64,000 bases of DNA from Nostoc mirabile CHAB5784 (GCF_020829645.1 NZ_JAIVFS010000007.1:62001-126000), one strand, 5' to 3'. Counted from the stretch's first letter, positions 8,472-18,153 are shown. The notes: generated by a model not told the origin, from the letters alone. Numbers and translations: made by a program.

Positions 8472-9641
8472 ATGAACCAGGCTAACAACGTACTCGAAAG
8501 CATATATCAGCCTGAACTAGAAATAATGAATCAGCCTGAGCTCGAGTTAGAAGAACTCTTAATAGACGATGAAGAGGACTTGCTGATCATCGATGAAGGT
8601 GACGAGGAATTTTTAGAGCCTCAGTCTGATGAGGACGACGCAAAGTCTGGAAAAGCCGCTAAATCGCGTCGTCGGACACAAAGCAAGAAGAAGCACTATA
8701 CCGAAGATTCAATTCGGCTTTACTTGCAAGAGATTGGTAGAATTCGGCTGTTGCGGGCAGACGAAGAAATTGAATTGGCGCGGAAAATAGCCGATTTGCT
8801 GGAATTAGAGAGGGTGCGGGAAAGACTCTGTGAACAGTTAGATCGCGATCCTAGAGATAGTGAATGGGCAGAAGCAGTACAACTACCTTTGCCAGCTTTT
8901 CGTTATCGCCTCCATGTTGGTCGCAGGGCGAAAGACAAGATGGTGCAATCTAACCTCCGTCTTGTAGTTTCAATTGCCAAGAAGTACATGAATCGTGGTT
9001 TGTCGTTCCAAGACTTAATTCAGGAAGGCAGTCTCGGTTTGATTCGTGCCGCTGAAAAGTTTGACCACGAAAAAGGTTATAAGTTTTCTACATACGCTAC
9101 ATGGTGGATTCGTCAAGCAATTACCCGCGCGATCGCAGATCAATCCCGCACAATTCGCCTTCCAGTTCACCTTTACGAAACCATCTCTCGGATTAAGAAA
9201 ACTACCAAGTTACTGTCTCAAGAAATGGGTCGCAAACCCACGGAAGAAGAAATCGCCACTCGCATGGAAATGACCATTGAGAAGTTGCGGTTTATTGCTA
9301 AATCCGCCCAGTTACCCATTTCACTAGAAACGCCCATTGGTAAAGAAGAAGATTCTCGATTGGGCGATTTTATTGAATCCGATGGTGAAACGCCAGAAGA
9401 CCAAGTTTCCAAAAATCTTCTGCGCGAAGACCTTGAAAAAGTCCTCGACAGTCTAAGTCCTCGTGAACGCGATGTTCTCAGACTGCGTTACGGCTTGGAT
9501 GATGGTCGGATGAAGACTCTTGAAGAAATCGGACAGATTTTCAACGTCACCCGCGAACGCATTCGTCAAATTGAAGCGAAAGCACTCCGCAAGTTACGCC
9601 ACCCAAATCGTAACAGCGTTCTCAAAGAATATATTCGGTAG
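8472..9641 (+). CDS. sigA: Primary RNA polymerase sigma factor SigA (RpoD)
   Basis: This 389-residue group 1 sigma-70 factor directs housekeeping transcription. An acidic N-terminal region (residues 1-60) with repeated NQPELE elements is followed by region 1.2 ([16 protein letters not shown]), region 2 ([36 protein letters not shown], the -10 recognition helix with [14 protein letters not shown]), region 3 and region 4 ([34 protein letters not shown]). The length and domain order match cyanobacterial SigA, which lacks most of region 1.1. AAGGAG at 8451-8456 lies 15 nt upstream of the ATG. The very long upstream gap suggests complex promoter control. A terminator follows. Confidence 0.95.
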   Translation: MNQANNVLESIYQPELEIMNQPELELEELLIDDEEDLLIIDEGDEEFLEPQSDEDDAKSGKAAKSRRRTQSKKKHYTEDSIRLYLQEIGRIRLLRADEEIELARKIADLLELERVRERLCEQLDRDPRDSEWAEAVQLPLPAFRYRLHVGRRAKDKMVQSNLRLVVSIAKKYMNRGLSFQDLIQEGSLGLIRAAEKFDHEKGYKFSTYATWWIRQAITRAIADQSRTIRLPVHLYETISRIKKTTKLLSQEMGRKPTEEEIATRMEMTIEKLRFIAKSAQLPISLETPIGKEEDSRLGDFIESDGETPEDQVSKNLLREDLEKVLDSLSPRERDVLRLRYGLDDGRMKTLEEIGQIFNVTRERIRQIEAKALRKLRHPNRNSVLKEYIR

Positions 9642-9720
9642 TCAATTAGTCATTAGTCATTGGTCATTAGTAAATAAACAAAGGACAAATGACAACTGAC
9701 AAATGACAAAACAATAAAAA

Positions 9721-9753
9721 ACCTGGTAGTGAATTAGCACTCCAGGTTTTTTT
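9721..9753. terminator. Terminator between sigA and hli
   Basis: ACCTGGTAGTG pairs with CACTCCAGGT (one bulged base) and is followed by seven T. Six A precede it, so it can act for sigA on the plus strand and for the converging hli gene on the minus strand. Confidence 0.8.
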
Positions 9754-9781
9754 ATTTATAGGTCATCTTAGATATTAAAAC

Positions 9782-9967
9782 TTACAGGATGCCCCAAAAA
9801 TGTAGAAAGCCTTGACCAGAAAAAAGCTCAACCAAAACGGCTGCCAAAAAGCCGATCATTGCCAAGCGACCGTTCCAAATTTCTGCTTGTGGGGTAAAGC
9901 CCCAGCGCCAAGCGTTGCGATCTTCAATTACAGGAGTAGTTACTTTTGTTGTGGTTGCATTTGTCAT
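9782..9967 (-). CDS. High-light-inducible protein (Hlip, one-helix chlorophyll-binding)
   Basis: This 61-residue protein carries the conserved chlorophyll a/b-binding helix motif [16 protein letters not shown], preceded by WRWGFTPQ. Hlips sit in the thylakoid membrane, bind chlorophyll and carotenoid, and protect photosystem assembly under strong light. The N-terminus is short and Thr-rich. The ATG at 9967 is clear. The gene has its own AT-rich upstream region of 335 bp and ends at the shared terminator, so it is probably monocistronic and stress-induced. I cannot tell which hli paralogue it is. Confidence 0.92.
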   Translation of the reverse strand: MTNATTTKVTTPVIEDRNAWRWGFTPQAEIWNGRLAMIGFLAAVLVELFSGQGFLHFWGIL

Positions 9968-10302
9968 GGTTCGGACTCCAAGCTTTATTTTTAAGGTTTA
10001 TTGCCTTATGTAAACTAATATAACAAATATTTTTATAAAGGCAACATTTTTTATACTTTTGTTTCCATACCTTGACATAAATAGAAATAGCTATTTATAC
10101 ATATAAAAACATCTGCCTTCAGTGAGATTTCCTGAGGTAGAAGAAATGTTATATAAATTTTTACTGTCATAAATAATATAGCTTATTGACAGTATTATTC
10201 AAGTAGATAACTTGTATTGCTTGATTTTATATGAGTTTGTTATTTTAAAATTAAAAAATATTTGATAATTTCTAGAGATATTTGGAGTCAAAAATACTTA
10301 GC
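9968..10302. other. AT-rich gap upstream of hli
   Basis: The 335-bp gap between hli and the GNAT gene is very AT-rich. It should contain the hli promoter on the minus strand, but I see no clear operator or repeat in it. Confidence 0.4.
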
Positions 10303-10770
10303 TCAATACCAGACAATTTCCATTTCTTTTGAAGTTGAGACAAAACTAAGCTTCTCATAGATACGTTTACCATCCTCAGTGGCGTGAAGCCAGAGGCGTT
10401 TTGCCTCAGTTGCTCTGACAAAGCTGATAATTTCCTTTAAGAGTGCTGTAGCAATTCCCTGTCCTCGCCACATCGGAATTGTATAAACGTTCATAACGTA
10501 GGCTTCTAAGCCTGAAAGATTGCCGTTGTAGGGGGGTCGTTGAAAAAATACTAAGCCGCTAGTGGCAACAATTTGACTATCCACTTCAGCTACCCAAGCT
10601 AAAAACTCATTCTGCGGCATTTTTTCAGCAAAATACTTTCGAGTTGCTTCTGCTAGGTTTGCGGTGTCAGAGTTACCTTTTATATCGCCAGCCTCCCACA
10701 GGAGTTCGAGACGCAGTTGGATCAGCGCCTCTAAATCCCCCAAGTTGGCTTGTCGTAAGTTGAACATCAC
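10303..10770 (-). CDS. GNAT family N-acetyltransferase
   Basis: The 155-residue protein has the GNAT fold that moves an acetyl group from acetyl-CoA to an amine. The acetyl-CoA loop is visible as MWRGQGIATALLKEII (R/QxxGxG/A motif), preceded by the strand AYVMNVYTIP and followed by RLWLHATEDGKRIYEKLSF, the usual C-terminal end. The substrate is unknown. The start lies only 6 nt after the stop of the gyrase A gene on the same strand, so the two are probably co-transcribed, although no functional link is known. Confidence 0.85.
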   Translation of the reverse strand: MMFNLRQANLGDLEALIQLRLELLWEAGDIKGNSDTANLAEATRKYFAEKMPQNEFLAWVAEVDSQIVATSGLVFFQRPPYNGNLSGLEAYVMNVYTIPMWRGQGIATALLKEIISFVRATEAKRLWLHATEDGKRIYEKLSFVSTSKEMEIVWY

Positions 10771-10776
10771 CCTAAT

Positions 10777-13317
10777 TTACGATCGCACTTCGGCGACTGT
10801 GATGATTTTTTCATCACGGTTGAGTTGGAGGATGCTTTCACCTTTGACATCTTTACCTAAAATAGGCACTGTTTCCACAGGTATCCGCACTACCCGCTCC
10901 TTATTCGTCACTAAAGCTACCTCGCCAGATGCGTTGGCGTAGCCCGCCGTTCGCGTAGCGTCTCGTAGAGAAGGCATCGCTATAACCATACCAGCTAAGT
11001 TATCAGTTTTGCTGGCAAATTTCAGCGCTTGCGTGCCTAAATCGCCGCGATTAGCCGCTCTTAACTGGCTCGCAGGCATTCGTTTGGCATATCCTTCTTG
11101 AGTGACTAGCAGTAGCTGGTCATCTTTACCGACGGTGACACAGCCAACCATTTGCTGATTTTTCAATAACCGAAATGCTTGTAAACCCATCGCTGTGCGG
11201 CCCATGACCGGTAATTGTTCATCATTAACTGCAAAGCGCAACAGTCGCCCACCGGAACTAGCTAAAATCAGATGCTCCCCTGGTTTGGTGAACTGGGTAA
11301 ATGACAATTCATCATCGTCTTTGAGCTTCAAAATCGTGATTCCGCGCCGAGTCAAGTTAGTAAATTCTCCCAGAGGCAGCCGCTTAATCCGTCCCTGTTT
11401 TGTTAGGAGAATCATCTGCTTAGTTTCGAGATTTTCCGGCAGCAAAAAGCGGCTGACTACAGCTTCTTGAGCACCTTGAGCAGTATTACTGAGCATGGTA
11501 ATCAAAGGTTTTCCCCGTGGAGAACGTCCAGTGGTTGGGGGAATTTCTCCTACCTTCACAGGATAGACTTTGCCGCCACCAGTTAGTATTAGCAAGTCTT
11601 TTTCTGTGTCAGTTAAAACAGTTTGGATAATGAAGTCATTATCATGCAGACCATTTTCACCTTTTGACTTTTTCCCAGATGGCTGGGTGCGGCGCACATA
11701 ACCCCGTTGGGTAAATTCTAAAACCGCTTCCTCTGCTGGTTCAGAAGATTTAAGTTCCTCTTCTTCCTCTACTCGTCCTCTTGTCCCCTTGTCCTCTTGT
11801 ATCCTTGTGTCACTGCTGGTAGGCGCTAGCTTAGTACGCCGGGGATCGTTGTACTTGCGCTTGAGCGATCGCAAATCTTTTTTCAGTGCCTTGAGTAATT
11901 CTCGGCGATCGCTCAGTAATAGCTCCAACAATCTAATTTGTTCACTTATCTGCTCAAATTCCTGCTGCAAATTTTGCTGTTCTAAACTGGTGAGGCGACG
12001 CAACGGCATAGCCAAAATTGCATCTCCTTGTACCTCACTCAAATCTAGTCGGCTACAAAGGTTTATTTTTGCCGTACTTCCATCGGGAGCTTGCCGCAAA
12101 ATTTCAATTACCTGATCCAAATTAGATAGTGCTTTGAGTAAACCTTCCACCAAATGCACACGACTTTGGGCTTTTTCCAACTCGTAATTGTAGCGACGGT
12201 TCAGCGTCTCTTCTCGGAAACTCAAAAACTCCTGCAATAGTTGACGCAAACTTAACTGGCGGGGTTGTCCATTTACTATTGCTAGGAGAATTGCCCCAAA
12301 AGTCATTTGCAAAGCAGTTTGATGATACAAATGCTGGAGAACTTCTTGGGGATTGGTATCGCGTTTTAGTTCAATTACCACCCGCATCCCTTCGCGATCG
12401 CTTTCATCCCGAAGATCAGAAATTCCTTGCAAGCGACCTTGATTTACTAAGTCCGCTACCTTCTCAATCCAGGCAGCCTTATTCACTTGATAAGGCAATT
12501 CTGTAATGATAATTGCCGTCCGTCGCTTGCTTCCCCTTGTGGCTGGAATTTCCTCCAGAGTCGCAACTCCCCGCAGCAGAATCCCACCTTTACCTGTGGT
12601 GTATGCTTCCCGAATTCCCGCCTCACCAATTATTTCTCCACCAGTAGGAAAGTCTGGCCCTGGAATTAACTCAAATAATTTTTCATCTGGCAAATCTGGA
12701 TTGTCGATTAAGGCAATTAACCCATCGACAACTTCCCCCAAGTTATGGGGTGGTACATTCGTCGCCATTCCCACGGCAATACCAGAACAGCCATTGAGCA
12801 ACAGAAACGGCAACTGAGCAGGTAACACCGTTGGTTCTTGCTGGGAATTATCGAAGTTCCCGACAAATTCCACAGTTTCTTCGCCAATTTCTGTCAGCAT
12901 TCCCTCATGGCTGATGGGTGCGAGGCGCGTTTCTGTGTAACGCATCGCTGCTGGCGGGTCATTATCGACGCTGCCAAAGTTACCGTGTCCTGCCAGCAAG
13001 GGATAGCGGCTAGAAAAATCCTGTACCAGCCTGACTAAAGCATCGTAAACTGATTGGTCGCCGTGGGGATGGTATTTACCCAACACATCACCCACTACAC
13101 GGGCACATTTTCGATAGGGTCTATCTGGTACTAAACCGAGTTCGTGCATGGCATATAAAATACGGCGATGCACTGGTTTTAAGCCATCACGCACGTCTGG
13201 TAGCGCTCGCCCGACAATCACGCTCATGGCATATTCTAGGTAAGACCGTTGCATCTCGGTATGCAGGGCTGTTGTAATTACCTGTCCCGTTGAGAGAAGG
13301 TTTAACTGTTTTGCCAT
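10777..13317 (-). CDS. gyrA: DNA gyrase / topoisomerase IV subunit A
   Basis: The 846-residue type IIA topoisomerase breakage-rejoining subunit has the N-terminal winged-helix core with [18 protein letters not shown], the quinolone-region motif [17 protein letters not shown] and the catalytic tyrosine in [11 protein letters not shown] coiled coil and tower follow, then a C-terminal beta-pinwheel from about residue 530. Cyanobacteria carry two A-type paralogues, and the absence of a canonical GyrA box (QRRGGKG) makes a ParC-like assignment possible, so the symbol is tentative. Two segments look like repeat insertions: an acidic linker at about residues 500-525, encoded by a CTCTTGTCCCC-type repeat, and [15 protein letters not shown] at about 780-795, encoded by a dispersed GC-rich repeat. 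The ATG at 13317 is preceded by AGGGA. Confidence 0.9.
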   Translation of the reverse strand: MAKQLNLLSTGQVITTALHTEMQRSYLEYAMSVIVGRALPDVRDGLKPVHRRILYAMHELGLVPDRPYRKCARVVGDVLGKYHPHGDQSVYDALVRLVQDFSSRYPLLAGHGNFGSVDNDPPAAMRYTETRLAPISHEGMLTEIGEETVEFVGNFDNSQQEPTVLPAQLPFLLLNGCSGIAVGMATNVPPHNLGEVVDGLIALIDNPDLPDEKLFELIPGPDFPTGGEIIGEAGIREAYTTGKGGILLRGVATLEEIPATRGSKRRTAIIITELPYQVNKAAWIEKVADLVNQGRLQGISDLRDESDREGMRVVIELKRDTNPQEVLQHLYHQTALQMTFGAILLAIVNGQPRQLSLRQLLQEFLSFREETLNRRYNYELEKAQSRVHLVEGLLKALSNLDQVIEILRQAPDGSTAKINLCSRLDLSEVQGDAILAMPLRRLTSLEQQNLQQEFEQISEQIRLLELLLSDRRELLKALKKDLRSLKRKYNDPRRTKLAPTSSDTRIQEDKGTRGRVEEEEELKSSEPAEEAVLEFTQRGYVRRTQPSGKKSKGENGLHDNDFIIQTVLTDTEKDLLILTGGGKVYPVKVGEIPPTTGRSPRGKPLITMLSNTAQGAQEAVVSRFLLPENLETKQMILLTKQGRIKRLPLGEFTNLTRRGITILKLKDDDELSFTQFTKPGEHLILASSGGRLLRFAVNDEQLPVMGRTAMGLQAFRLLKNQQMVGCVTVGKDDQLLLVTQEGYAKRMPASQLRAANRGDLGTQALKFASKTDNLAGMVIAMPSLRDATRTAGYANASGEVALVTNKERVVRIPVETVPILGKDVKGESILQLNRDEKIITVAEVRS

Positions 13318-13642
13318 GAGTTTTTTCCCTGAAATTTAACTACACTAAAGCCGTCGGAACTCAATATTGCAGCAACCACAGCATAACGGATGAAATGGGA
13401 TTCCTAACAAAATATTGATAGTCATAAAAGAAAAAGCAGTAGTATCATCCTTGATGACAGGATGTACATTGACTATTAAAAAGGAAACAGATAGCAGATA
13501 GCTGTTTTAATCGAATGATAATCTGCTGCACACTTAATTTGTATTGACTCCATAGCCAGGATACTTGCCATGACTGCATTTTCTCATTTTAAATTTTCAA
13601 TTGCCTAATCACCTTACCTCTACCTCTATAACTAAAAATCTC
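13318..13642. other. Divergent gap between gyrA and response regulator
   Basis: The 325-bp gap must hold two divergent promoters. I see no repeat family and no small gene in it. Confidence 0.4.
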
Positions 13643-14047
13643 ATGAAAACTGTTTTAATTGTCGAAGACGATCTAATTAATGCTCGTGTTTTTTCCAAAA
13701 TTTTGTCCAAGCGTGGCGGCTTGGGTGTGAAACACACTGAAAATGTGGAAGAAGTAATAAAAATTGCCCAATCAGGAGAAGCCGACCTGATTTTGATGGA
13801 TGTTTCTCTGTCTAGAAGTGTTTACCAAGGTAAATCTGTGGATGGAATCAAAATTACACAAATGTTAAAAGCTGATCCAAAAACAGCAAACTTACCCGTT
13901 ATTTTGGTGACGGCACATGCTATGGAAGGCGATCGCGAAAACTTTCTCAAGCAAAGCGGCGCTGATGGTTACATTTCTAAGCCAGTTGTTGACCATCAAC
14001 AGTTTGTTGACCAAATCATCGCACTTCTACCCACAGACGACCACTGA
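13643..14047 (+). CDS. Single-domain response regulator (CheY/DivK-like)
   Basis: The protein is a receiver domain alone (134 residues). VLIVEDDLINARVF gives the acidic pocket, ILMDVSLS the phospho-accepting Asp, VTAHAM the conserved Thr/Ala region, and YISKPV the conserved Lys. No output domain follows, so it must act through protein contacts, as DivK or CheY do. I chose the ATG at 13643; an in-frame TTG at 13601 would add 14 residues lacking receiver features. No histidine kinase is nearby, so the partner is unknown. Confidence 0.9.
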   Translation: MKTVLIVEDDLINARVFSKILSKRGGLGVKHTENVEEVIKIAQSGEADLILMDVSLSRSVYQGKSVDGIKITQMLKADPKTANLPVILVTAHAMEGDRENFLKQSGADGYISKPVVDHQQFVDQIIALLPTDDH

Positions 14048-14503
14048 GAATTGACGACTTATTTCAGGAATACTCGCCCGCAAACATTTTTGGGCGACTA
14101 GTTCCGCAAGGCGGAAGTCAAAAGTCACACATGCTTTAATTTGGGCTTTCTGGATGTAATGAAATGGTAGGTTTATTTCCGCCGACCTGTACTAGTTCCT
14201 GTATCTAATCAGTTTAGTATAGATGTACTACGAAAAGGTGCAATTAGGCAAGTGGTAATAAGAGAGTTAGGAGTTAGGAGTTATGAGTGAGGAGTTAAAT
14301 CAGTGAACAGGGAACAGTAAACAGTGATCGCGGTTTCAGTCAGGGATTTGACACTTCGGCAGACCTACGTGACCACCCGACTGAAACAGACCACTTGTTA
14401 GTTGTGGGGGACTCTGACTCCCAACGGACAAATTAACTGATAACTGTTGAAATATTTAACTCCCAACTCCTAACTCCTAACTTTTAACTCCCCACTCCCA
14501 CTC
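14048..14503. repeat. Repeat-rich gap with AGGAGTTA / TAACTCCTA arms
   Basis: The 456-bp gap contains an AGGAGTTAGGAGTTATGAG tract (about 14269-14297) and a complementary run of TAACTCCTAACTCC-type units (14458-14508), which can pair over 170 bp. In between is a copy of the dispersed GTGAACAGGGAACAGTAAAC motif. No gene is seen. Confidence 0.6.
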
Positions 14504-15412
14504 CTATTGAGTAGGCTGTTGTCCAGGGGCTGATGATGAGTTTTCTCGTTGCTGTAGGGCTGCTTGAATACGAGGTAATTCTAAGAATTTTTTCGTATCA
14601 GACAGTAAGCGATCGCCCCAGAGATTTTCTTTGAGAAAATTCAAATTAGCATAGCGCGAATCGATGCGGAGTGCGGTTTCTCCCAAGCTTAATCCTTGTT
14701 GGCGTAAGCGTAGCTCGCCGGAGGCATCGCCTTTAGTATACAGTGCCACTGCCAAAGCCAACAAAGGTTCTGCGGCTTGCTTATCAAGGCTTACAGCAGA
14801 TTGCCATCGCTTAATCGCTTCGGGGATATCACCCTGTTCGTAGTTGATTAAGCCAATATTGTTGAGCGCCGGCCAGAATTTTTTATCTTGAGAAACTGCT
14901 GTATTGTACTGTGTGATCGCATCTGGCAATCGACCCAGCAAATAGTAAGCATTACCCAAATTAAACAACCCCTCTGGATCATTGGGTTTTAACTTCAAAC
15001 CGTCTTGGTAATTGACAACAGCTGCTTGGTAATTTTTCTGCTGAAAATTAGCTGAACCCAAAGCAAACAAAATATCACCATTTTTGGGGTTGATAGATTG
15101 CGCTTTTTTCAGGCTAGCGATCGCCCCGTCAAACTCTTTAGTTTGCAGTTGCAATCCACCTAAGAGCAACCAAACTTTATCATTCTTAGGAGCGAGTTGA
15201 CTAGCCAGCCGCGCTCGTGGCAAAGCTAATTCAACCTGTTGAAACTGAGCCAGTTGAGCCGCTTCCTGTGCCAAGCTCAACCCCTGCTTCTCTAACTTTG
15301 TCGCATCTAGCTGCAATGTATGGGGTATTAACGCCTGCGCGTTAGCGGCTTTTGGCATACTCCATAAACTACAGACCATTAGAAAAGAAATCAAACGAAC
15401 ATGTTTAGGCAC
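14504..15412 (-). CDS. Exported TPR-repeat protein
   Basis: This 302-residue protein has an N-terminal signal peptide (cleavage after about ANA, residue 25) followed by six or so tetratricopeptide repeats between residues 40 and 240; clear units begin at KVWLLLGGLQLQTKEFDGAI, GDILFALGSANFQQKNYQAA and EGLFNLGNAYYLLGRLPDAI. TPR arrays act as scaffolds, here probably in the periplasm or thylakoid lumen. Around residues 226-236 the segment KGDASGELRLRQ is encoded by a dispersed GC-rich repeat and looks like an in-frame insertion. The C-terminus is Gln/Ser-rich. Partner unknown. Confidence 0.85.
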   Translation of the reverse strand: MPKHVRLISFLMVCSLWSMPKAANAQALIPHTLQLDATKLEKQGLSLAQEAAQLAQFQQVELALPRARLASQLAPKNDKVWLLLGGLQLQTKEFDGAIASLKKAQSINPKNGDILFALGSANFQQKNYQAAVVNYQDGLKLKPNDPEGLFNLGNAYYLLGRLPDAITQYNTAVSQDKKFWPALNNIGLINYEQGDIPEAIKRWQSAVSLDKQAAEPLLALAVALYTKGDASGELRLRQQGLSLGETALRIDSRYANLNFLKENLWGDRLLSDTKKFLELPRIQAALQQRENSSSAPGQQPTQ

Positions 15413-15963
15413 ACTACCGCCTTTAAGCCACTAATCAAAGAATCTTTCAGCTAGCTTAAACGATCTGCGCTGTTGACGGTAGCAAAATCTTACAAAGAAA
15501 GGCACGAGGGAGTGGGGATGAGGGGCAGGGGGAGCAGGGGAGGCAGGGGAGACTTGGGGACAAGAGGTGAGAACTTGCAATAAGTCTTTCCCCTTGTCCC
15601 CAAATCCTCTTTCTCATGCCCAATACTTCGGCTTACCTCGGCAACTCTTGGAGACGCTATTCGCGTTCGCTCGGCACAAATCGCTCAGTACAAGTGCCCA
15701 ATGCCCCATTCTCCACTCCCTACTCCCCACTCCCCACTCCCTATTAAAAAAACTTATGACTTTGGTCATACATCAGTCTGGAATTACTAATGACTTTGGT
15801 CATACATCGCTTTGGACGTTTTAAGCAATAATTAATATGTATGAATTTATACGAAGAGGTAAATATTAAACACCTTCATACCAAAACAAAAATAACTGTC
15901 TAAAGATTGCTGAATTCAAACCTCAGCAAAATATAACTTTAATGCAAATAAGGAATCAATTCC
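15413..15963. other. 551-bp gap with low-complexity repeats and a paired operator-like motif
   Basis: About 15500-15745 is made of dispersed low-complexity repeats (GGGGAGCAGGGGAGGCAGG, ACTCCCCACTCCCC) and one GCGTTCGCTCGGC-type repeat. An open frame through this tract (15567-15824) reads only repeat sequence and I reject it as a gene. A duplicated palindromic motif at 15756-15808 is listed separately. Confidence 0.6.
15756..15808. promoter_or_regulatory. Two direct copies of a palindromic 19-mer, possible operator
   Basis: ATGACTTTGGTCATACATC occurs at 15756-15774 and again at 15790-15808, with 34 bp between the two starts (a little over three helical turns). Each copy contains the inverted repeat ATGAC-TTTG-GTCAT. 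Such paired dyads are typical of a dimeric regulator's binding sites. They lie 156 bp before the small exported protein gene and 340 bp before the TPR gene. Confidence 0.5.
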
Positions 15964-16206
15964 ATGTTAAAAGCAAACCGGATATCGATAGTCTTAGCTG
16001 CTGCTGCCCTGATCATTGTTCCCACTCTCTTGACTGCGCCTGCAAGTGCCCAGACGAAAGTCTACGTTGTTGGCGATCGCAATAGACTTCCCAACGGGGA
16101 TATTCTTCTTCCTAATCAGGAAATTGTTCCTGCTGGGAGATTAGTTAGAGTGCGTGATGATTACTTCAGACTTCCTAGTGGATTGGTACTGCAAATAAAC
16201 CTTTAA
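15964..16206 (+). CDS. Small exported protein of unknown function
   Basis: The protein has 80 residues, of which the first 29 form a signal peptide ending ASA-Q. The mature part is only about 50 residues and has the recurring pattern RLPNGDILLPNQEIVPAG followed by RLPSGLVLQINL. I do not recognise the family. AAGGAATC precedes the ATG by a suitable distance. It lies 79 bp before the exporter adaptor gene on the same strand and may share its transcript. The paired dyad motif upstream (15756-15808) may control it. Confidence 0.7.
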   Translation: MLKANRISIVLAAAALIIVPTLLTAPASAQTKVYVVGDRNRLPNGDILLPNQEIVPAGRLVRVRDDYFRLPSGLVLQINL

Positions 16207-16285
16207 AACACTAAAAACTCAAAATCATTGTCAGTATAAGGCTAGCAGGCTATAGTTTTAGCCGTTCTTTATAGACAAATCAGAT

Positions 16286-17851
16286 ATGAAAATTGATACA
16301 AATAAAACCGTAGATTCACCAGTTTTGGTTCCAGAGGTAAAGAAAAAAAAGGGGGGACATAATTGGCTCTCTTGGCTAATTGCTCTTTGCCTTTTGGGTG
16401 GAATTGGCTATGCCGTTTATTACCAAGTAACGGTTGCTCCCCGTCAACAAGCCAGCCGCCGGGTGCTGACACAGCCTGTAGAAAGGCAGAGTTTAACAAT
16501 CACAGTTTCAGCGAACGGAACGGTGAAACCTGAGCGGTCAATCAACCTCAGCCCGAAAAATTCCGGCATCTTGAAAACACTGCTGGCGAAAGAAGGAGAT
16601 ATCGTCAAACAAGGACAGATTGTCGCTTACATGGATGATTCCAACCTGCGGGGGCAACTCACGTCTGCTCAAGGACAATTGGCACAAGCCGAGGCGAATC
16701 TGCAAAAAGCGATCGCAGGCAATCGCCCTCAAGATATTGCTCAAGCACAAGGAGTATTAGACGAAGCCCAGGCGAATCTGCAAAAGGTACAAGCAGGCAA
16801 TCGCTCTCAAGATATTGCTGCTTCACAGGCACGCTTGCAAAGCACTCAAGCCGTCCTCCGCCAAGCAGAAGATAATTTTGTTCGTAATCAACAACTTTAC
16901 AATGCAGGCGGTATTTCCCTTCAGACTCTTAACCAAAACCGTGCCGATCGCGACAGCGCCCAAGCTAATGTAAATGAAGCACAGCAAGCACTGGCTCTGC
17001 AAAAAGCCGGGTCACGTCCAGAAGACATCGAGCAAGCACAAGCTGTGGTGAAGCAAAGACAGCAAGCTTTGGCACTTCTAAAAGCCGGAACGCGCATTGA
17101 AGATATTGACGCAGCCCGCGCCCAGGTAACATCTGCTCGCGGTTCGCTGCAAAATATCCAAGCCCAAATCAATGACACAATTATTCGCGCACCTTTTGAT
17201 GGTGTGGTGACAAAGAAGTTTGCTGATCCCGGCGCTTTCGTGACACCTACAACTGCCAGTAGTGAAGTAGCTTCTTCTTCTTCTTCTTCAATCTTGTCTC
17301 TAGCTTCAACAAATGAAGTTGTCGCAAATTTAGCGGAAACAAATATTTCCAAAATCCGCCTTGGTCAAAAAGTCTCGATTAAGGCAGATGCCTACCCAGG
17401 AAAAACCTTTGAAGGTAAAGTGAGCCAAATTGCTGCCCAAGCAATAGTAGAGCAAAACGTCACCAGTTTTGAAGTGAGAGTATCACTTTCAGACCCTCAA
17501 AGGCTACTGCGATCTGGGATGAATGCGGAAGTAGATTTTCAAGCCGGCCAAGTTCAAAATGTTTTAGTAGTGCCAACGGCCTCGGTGGTGCGGCAAGAAA
17601 ATGCCACAGGTGTGTTTGTGGCAGGAAAGAATAACAGACCTGTATTTACTCCCATTGAGGCTGGTGTCAGCGCGAATAACTTTACCGAAGTTAAATCTGG
17701 ATTGACAGGAAACGAAAGGGTATTGCTCAGTTTCCCACCAGGATCACGTCCGCAATCAACACCAAGAGGAGGAGTTTTCCCTGGTCTAGGAGGAGGCGGA
17801 GGCGGAGGTGGTCGTTCTGGTGGTGGTCGTCAAGGCGGTAGTTCCCCTTAA
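16286..17851 (+). CDS. Periplasmic adaptor (HlyD/MacA-like membrane fusion protein)
   Basis: This 521-residue membrane fusion protein links an inner-membrane ABC exporter to a TolC-like channel. A single N-terminal transmembrane segment (about residues 29-47) follows a Lys-rich cytoplasmic tip. The lipoyl half-motif SANGTVKPERSINLSPKNSG comes next, then a long alpha-helical hairpin with repeated AQ-rich units (GNRPQDIAQAQGVLDEAQANL), the matching lipoyl half (DTIIRAPFDGVVTKKFADPG) and beta-barrel domains. The C-terminus is a Gly/Ser-rich tail. A Ser run (SSSSSS) sits in the second lipoyl region. Together with the next three genes it forms a complete tripartite exporter resembling MacAB-TolC or DevBCA. 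Substrate unknown. Confidence 0.92.
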   Translation: MKIDTNKTVDSPVLVPEVKKKKGGHNWLSWLIALCLLGGIGYAVYYQVTVAPRQQASRRVLTQPVERQSLTITVSANGTVKPERSINLSPKNSGILKTLLAKEGDIVKQGQIVAYMDDSNLRGQLTSAQGQLAQAEANLQKAIAGNRPQDIAQAQGVLDEAQANLQKVQAGNRSQDIAASQARLQSTQAVLRQAEDNFVRNQQLYNAGGISLQTLNQNRADRDSAQANVNEAQQALALQKAGSRPEDIEQAQAVVKQRQQALALLKAGTRIEDIDAARAQVTSARGSLQNIQAQINDTIIRAPFDGVVTKKFADPGAFVTPTTASSEVASSSSSSILSLASTNEVVANLAETNISKIRLGQKVSIKADAYPGKTFEGKVSQIAAQAIVEQNVTSFEVRVSLSDPQRLLRSGMNAEVDFQAGQVQNVLVVPTASVVRQENATGVFVAGKNNRPVFTPIEAGVSANNFTEVKSGLTGNERVLLSFPPGSRPQSTPRGGVFPGLGGGGGGGGRSGGGRQGGSSP

Positions 17852-17920
17852 AGTTAGTTTTAAATCAATACGGTTTAGTTAAAAAGAGGCAAGGGAGCAG
17901 GGGGTATGGAACAGAAAGGG

Positions 17921-18148
17921 GAGTAAAAAGGCTCAACTGTCGAGCAAAAAGGCTCAACTGCCGAGCAAAAAGGCTCAACTGCCGAGTAAAAAGGCTCAAC
18001 TGCCGAGTAAAAAGGCTCAACTGCCGAGTAAAAAGGTTCAACTGTCGAGTAAAAAGGTTCAACTGTCGAGTAAAAAGGTTCAACTGCCGAGTAAAAAGGC
18101 TCAACTGCCGAGTAAAAAGGTTCAACTGTCGAGTAAAAAGGTTCAACT
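17921..18148. repeat. 21-bp tandem repeat, about 10.9 copies
   Basis: Eleven units of a 21-bp sequence beginning GAGTAAAAAGG and continuing CTCAACTGCC. Variation is almost confined to C/T changes (GGCTC or GGTTC; CTGCC or CTGTC; GAGT or GAGC). On the minus strand the array has no stops and would read the heptapeptide QLSLFTR over and over; on the plus strand TAA occurs in every unit. It lies between the adaptor and permease genes of the exporter. Confidence 0.92.
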
Positions 18149-18153
18149 TTTTT

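Noticed and set aside
15567..15824. 85-residue open frame upstream of the small exported protein
   Set aside because: It reads low-complexity dispersed repeats (ACTCCCCACTCC and similar) and has no protein-like conservation.
17865..18146. Open frame of 93 residues made of a heptapeptide repeat
   Set aside because: It is the minus-strand reading of the 21-bp tandem array and has no domain outside the repeat.
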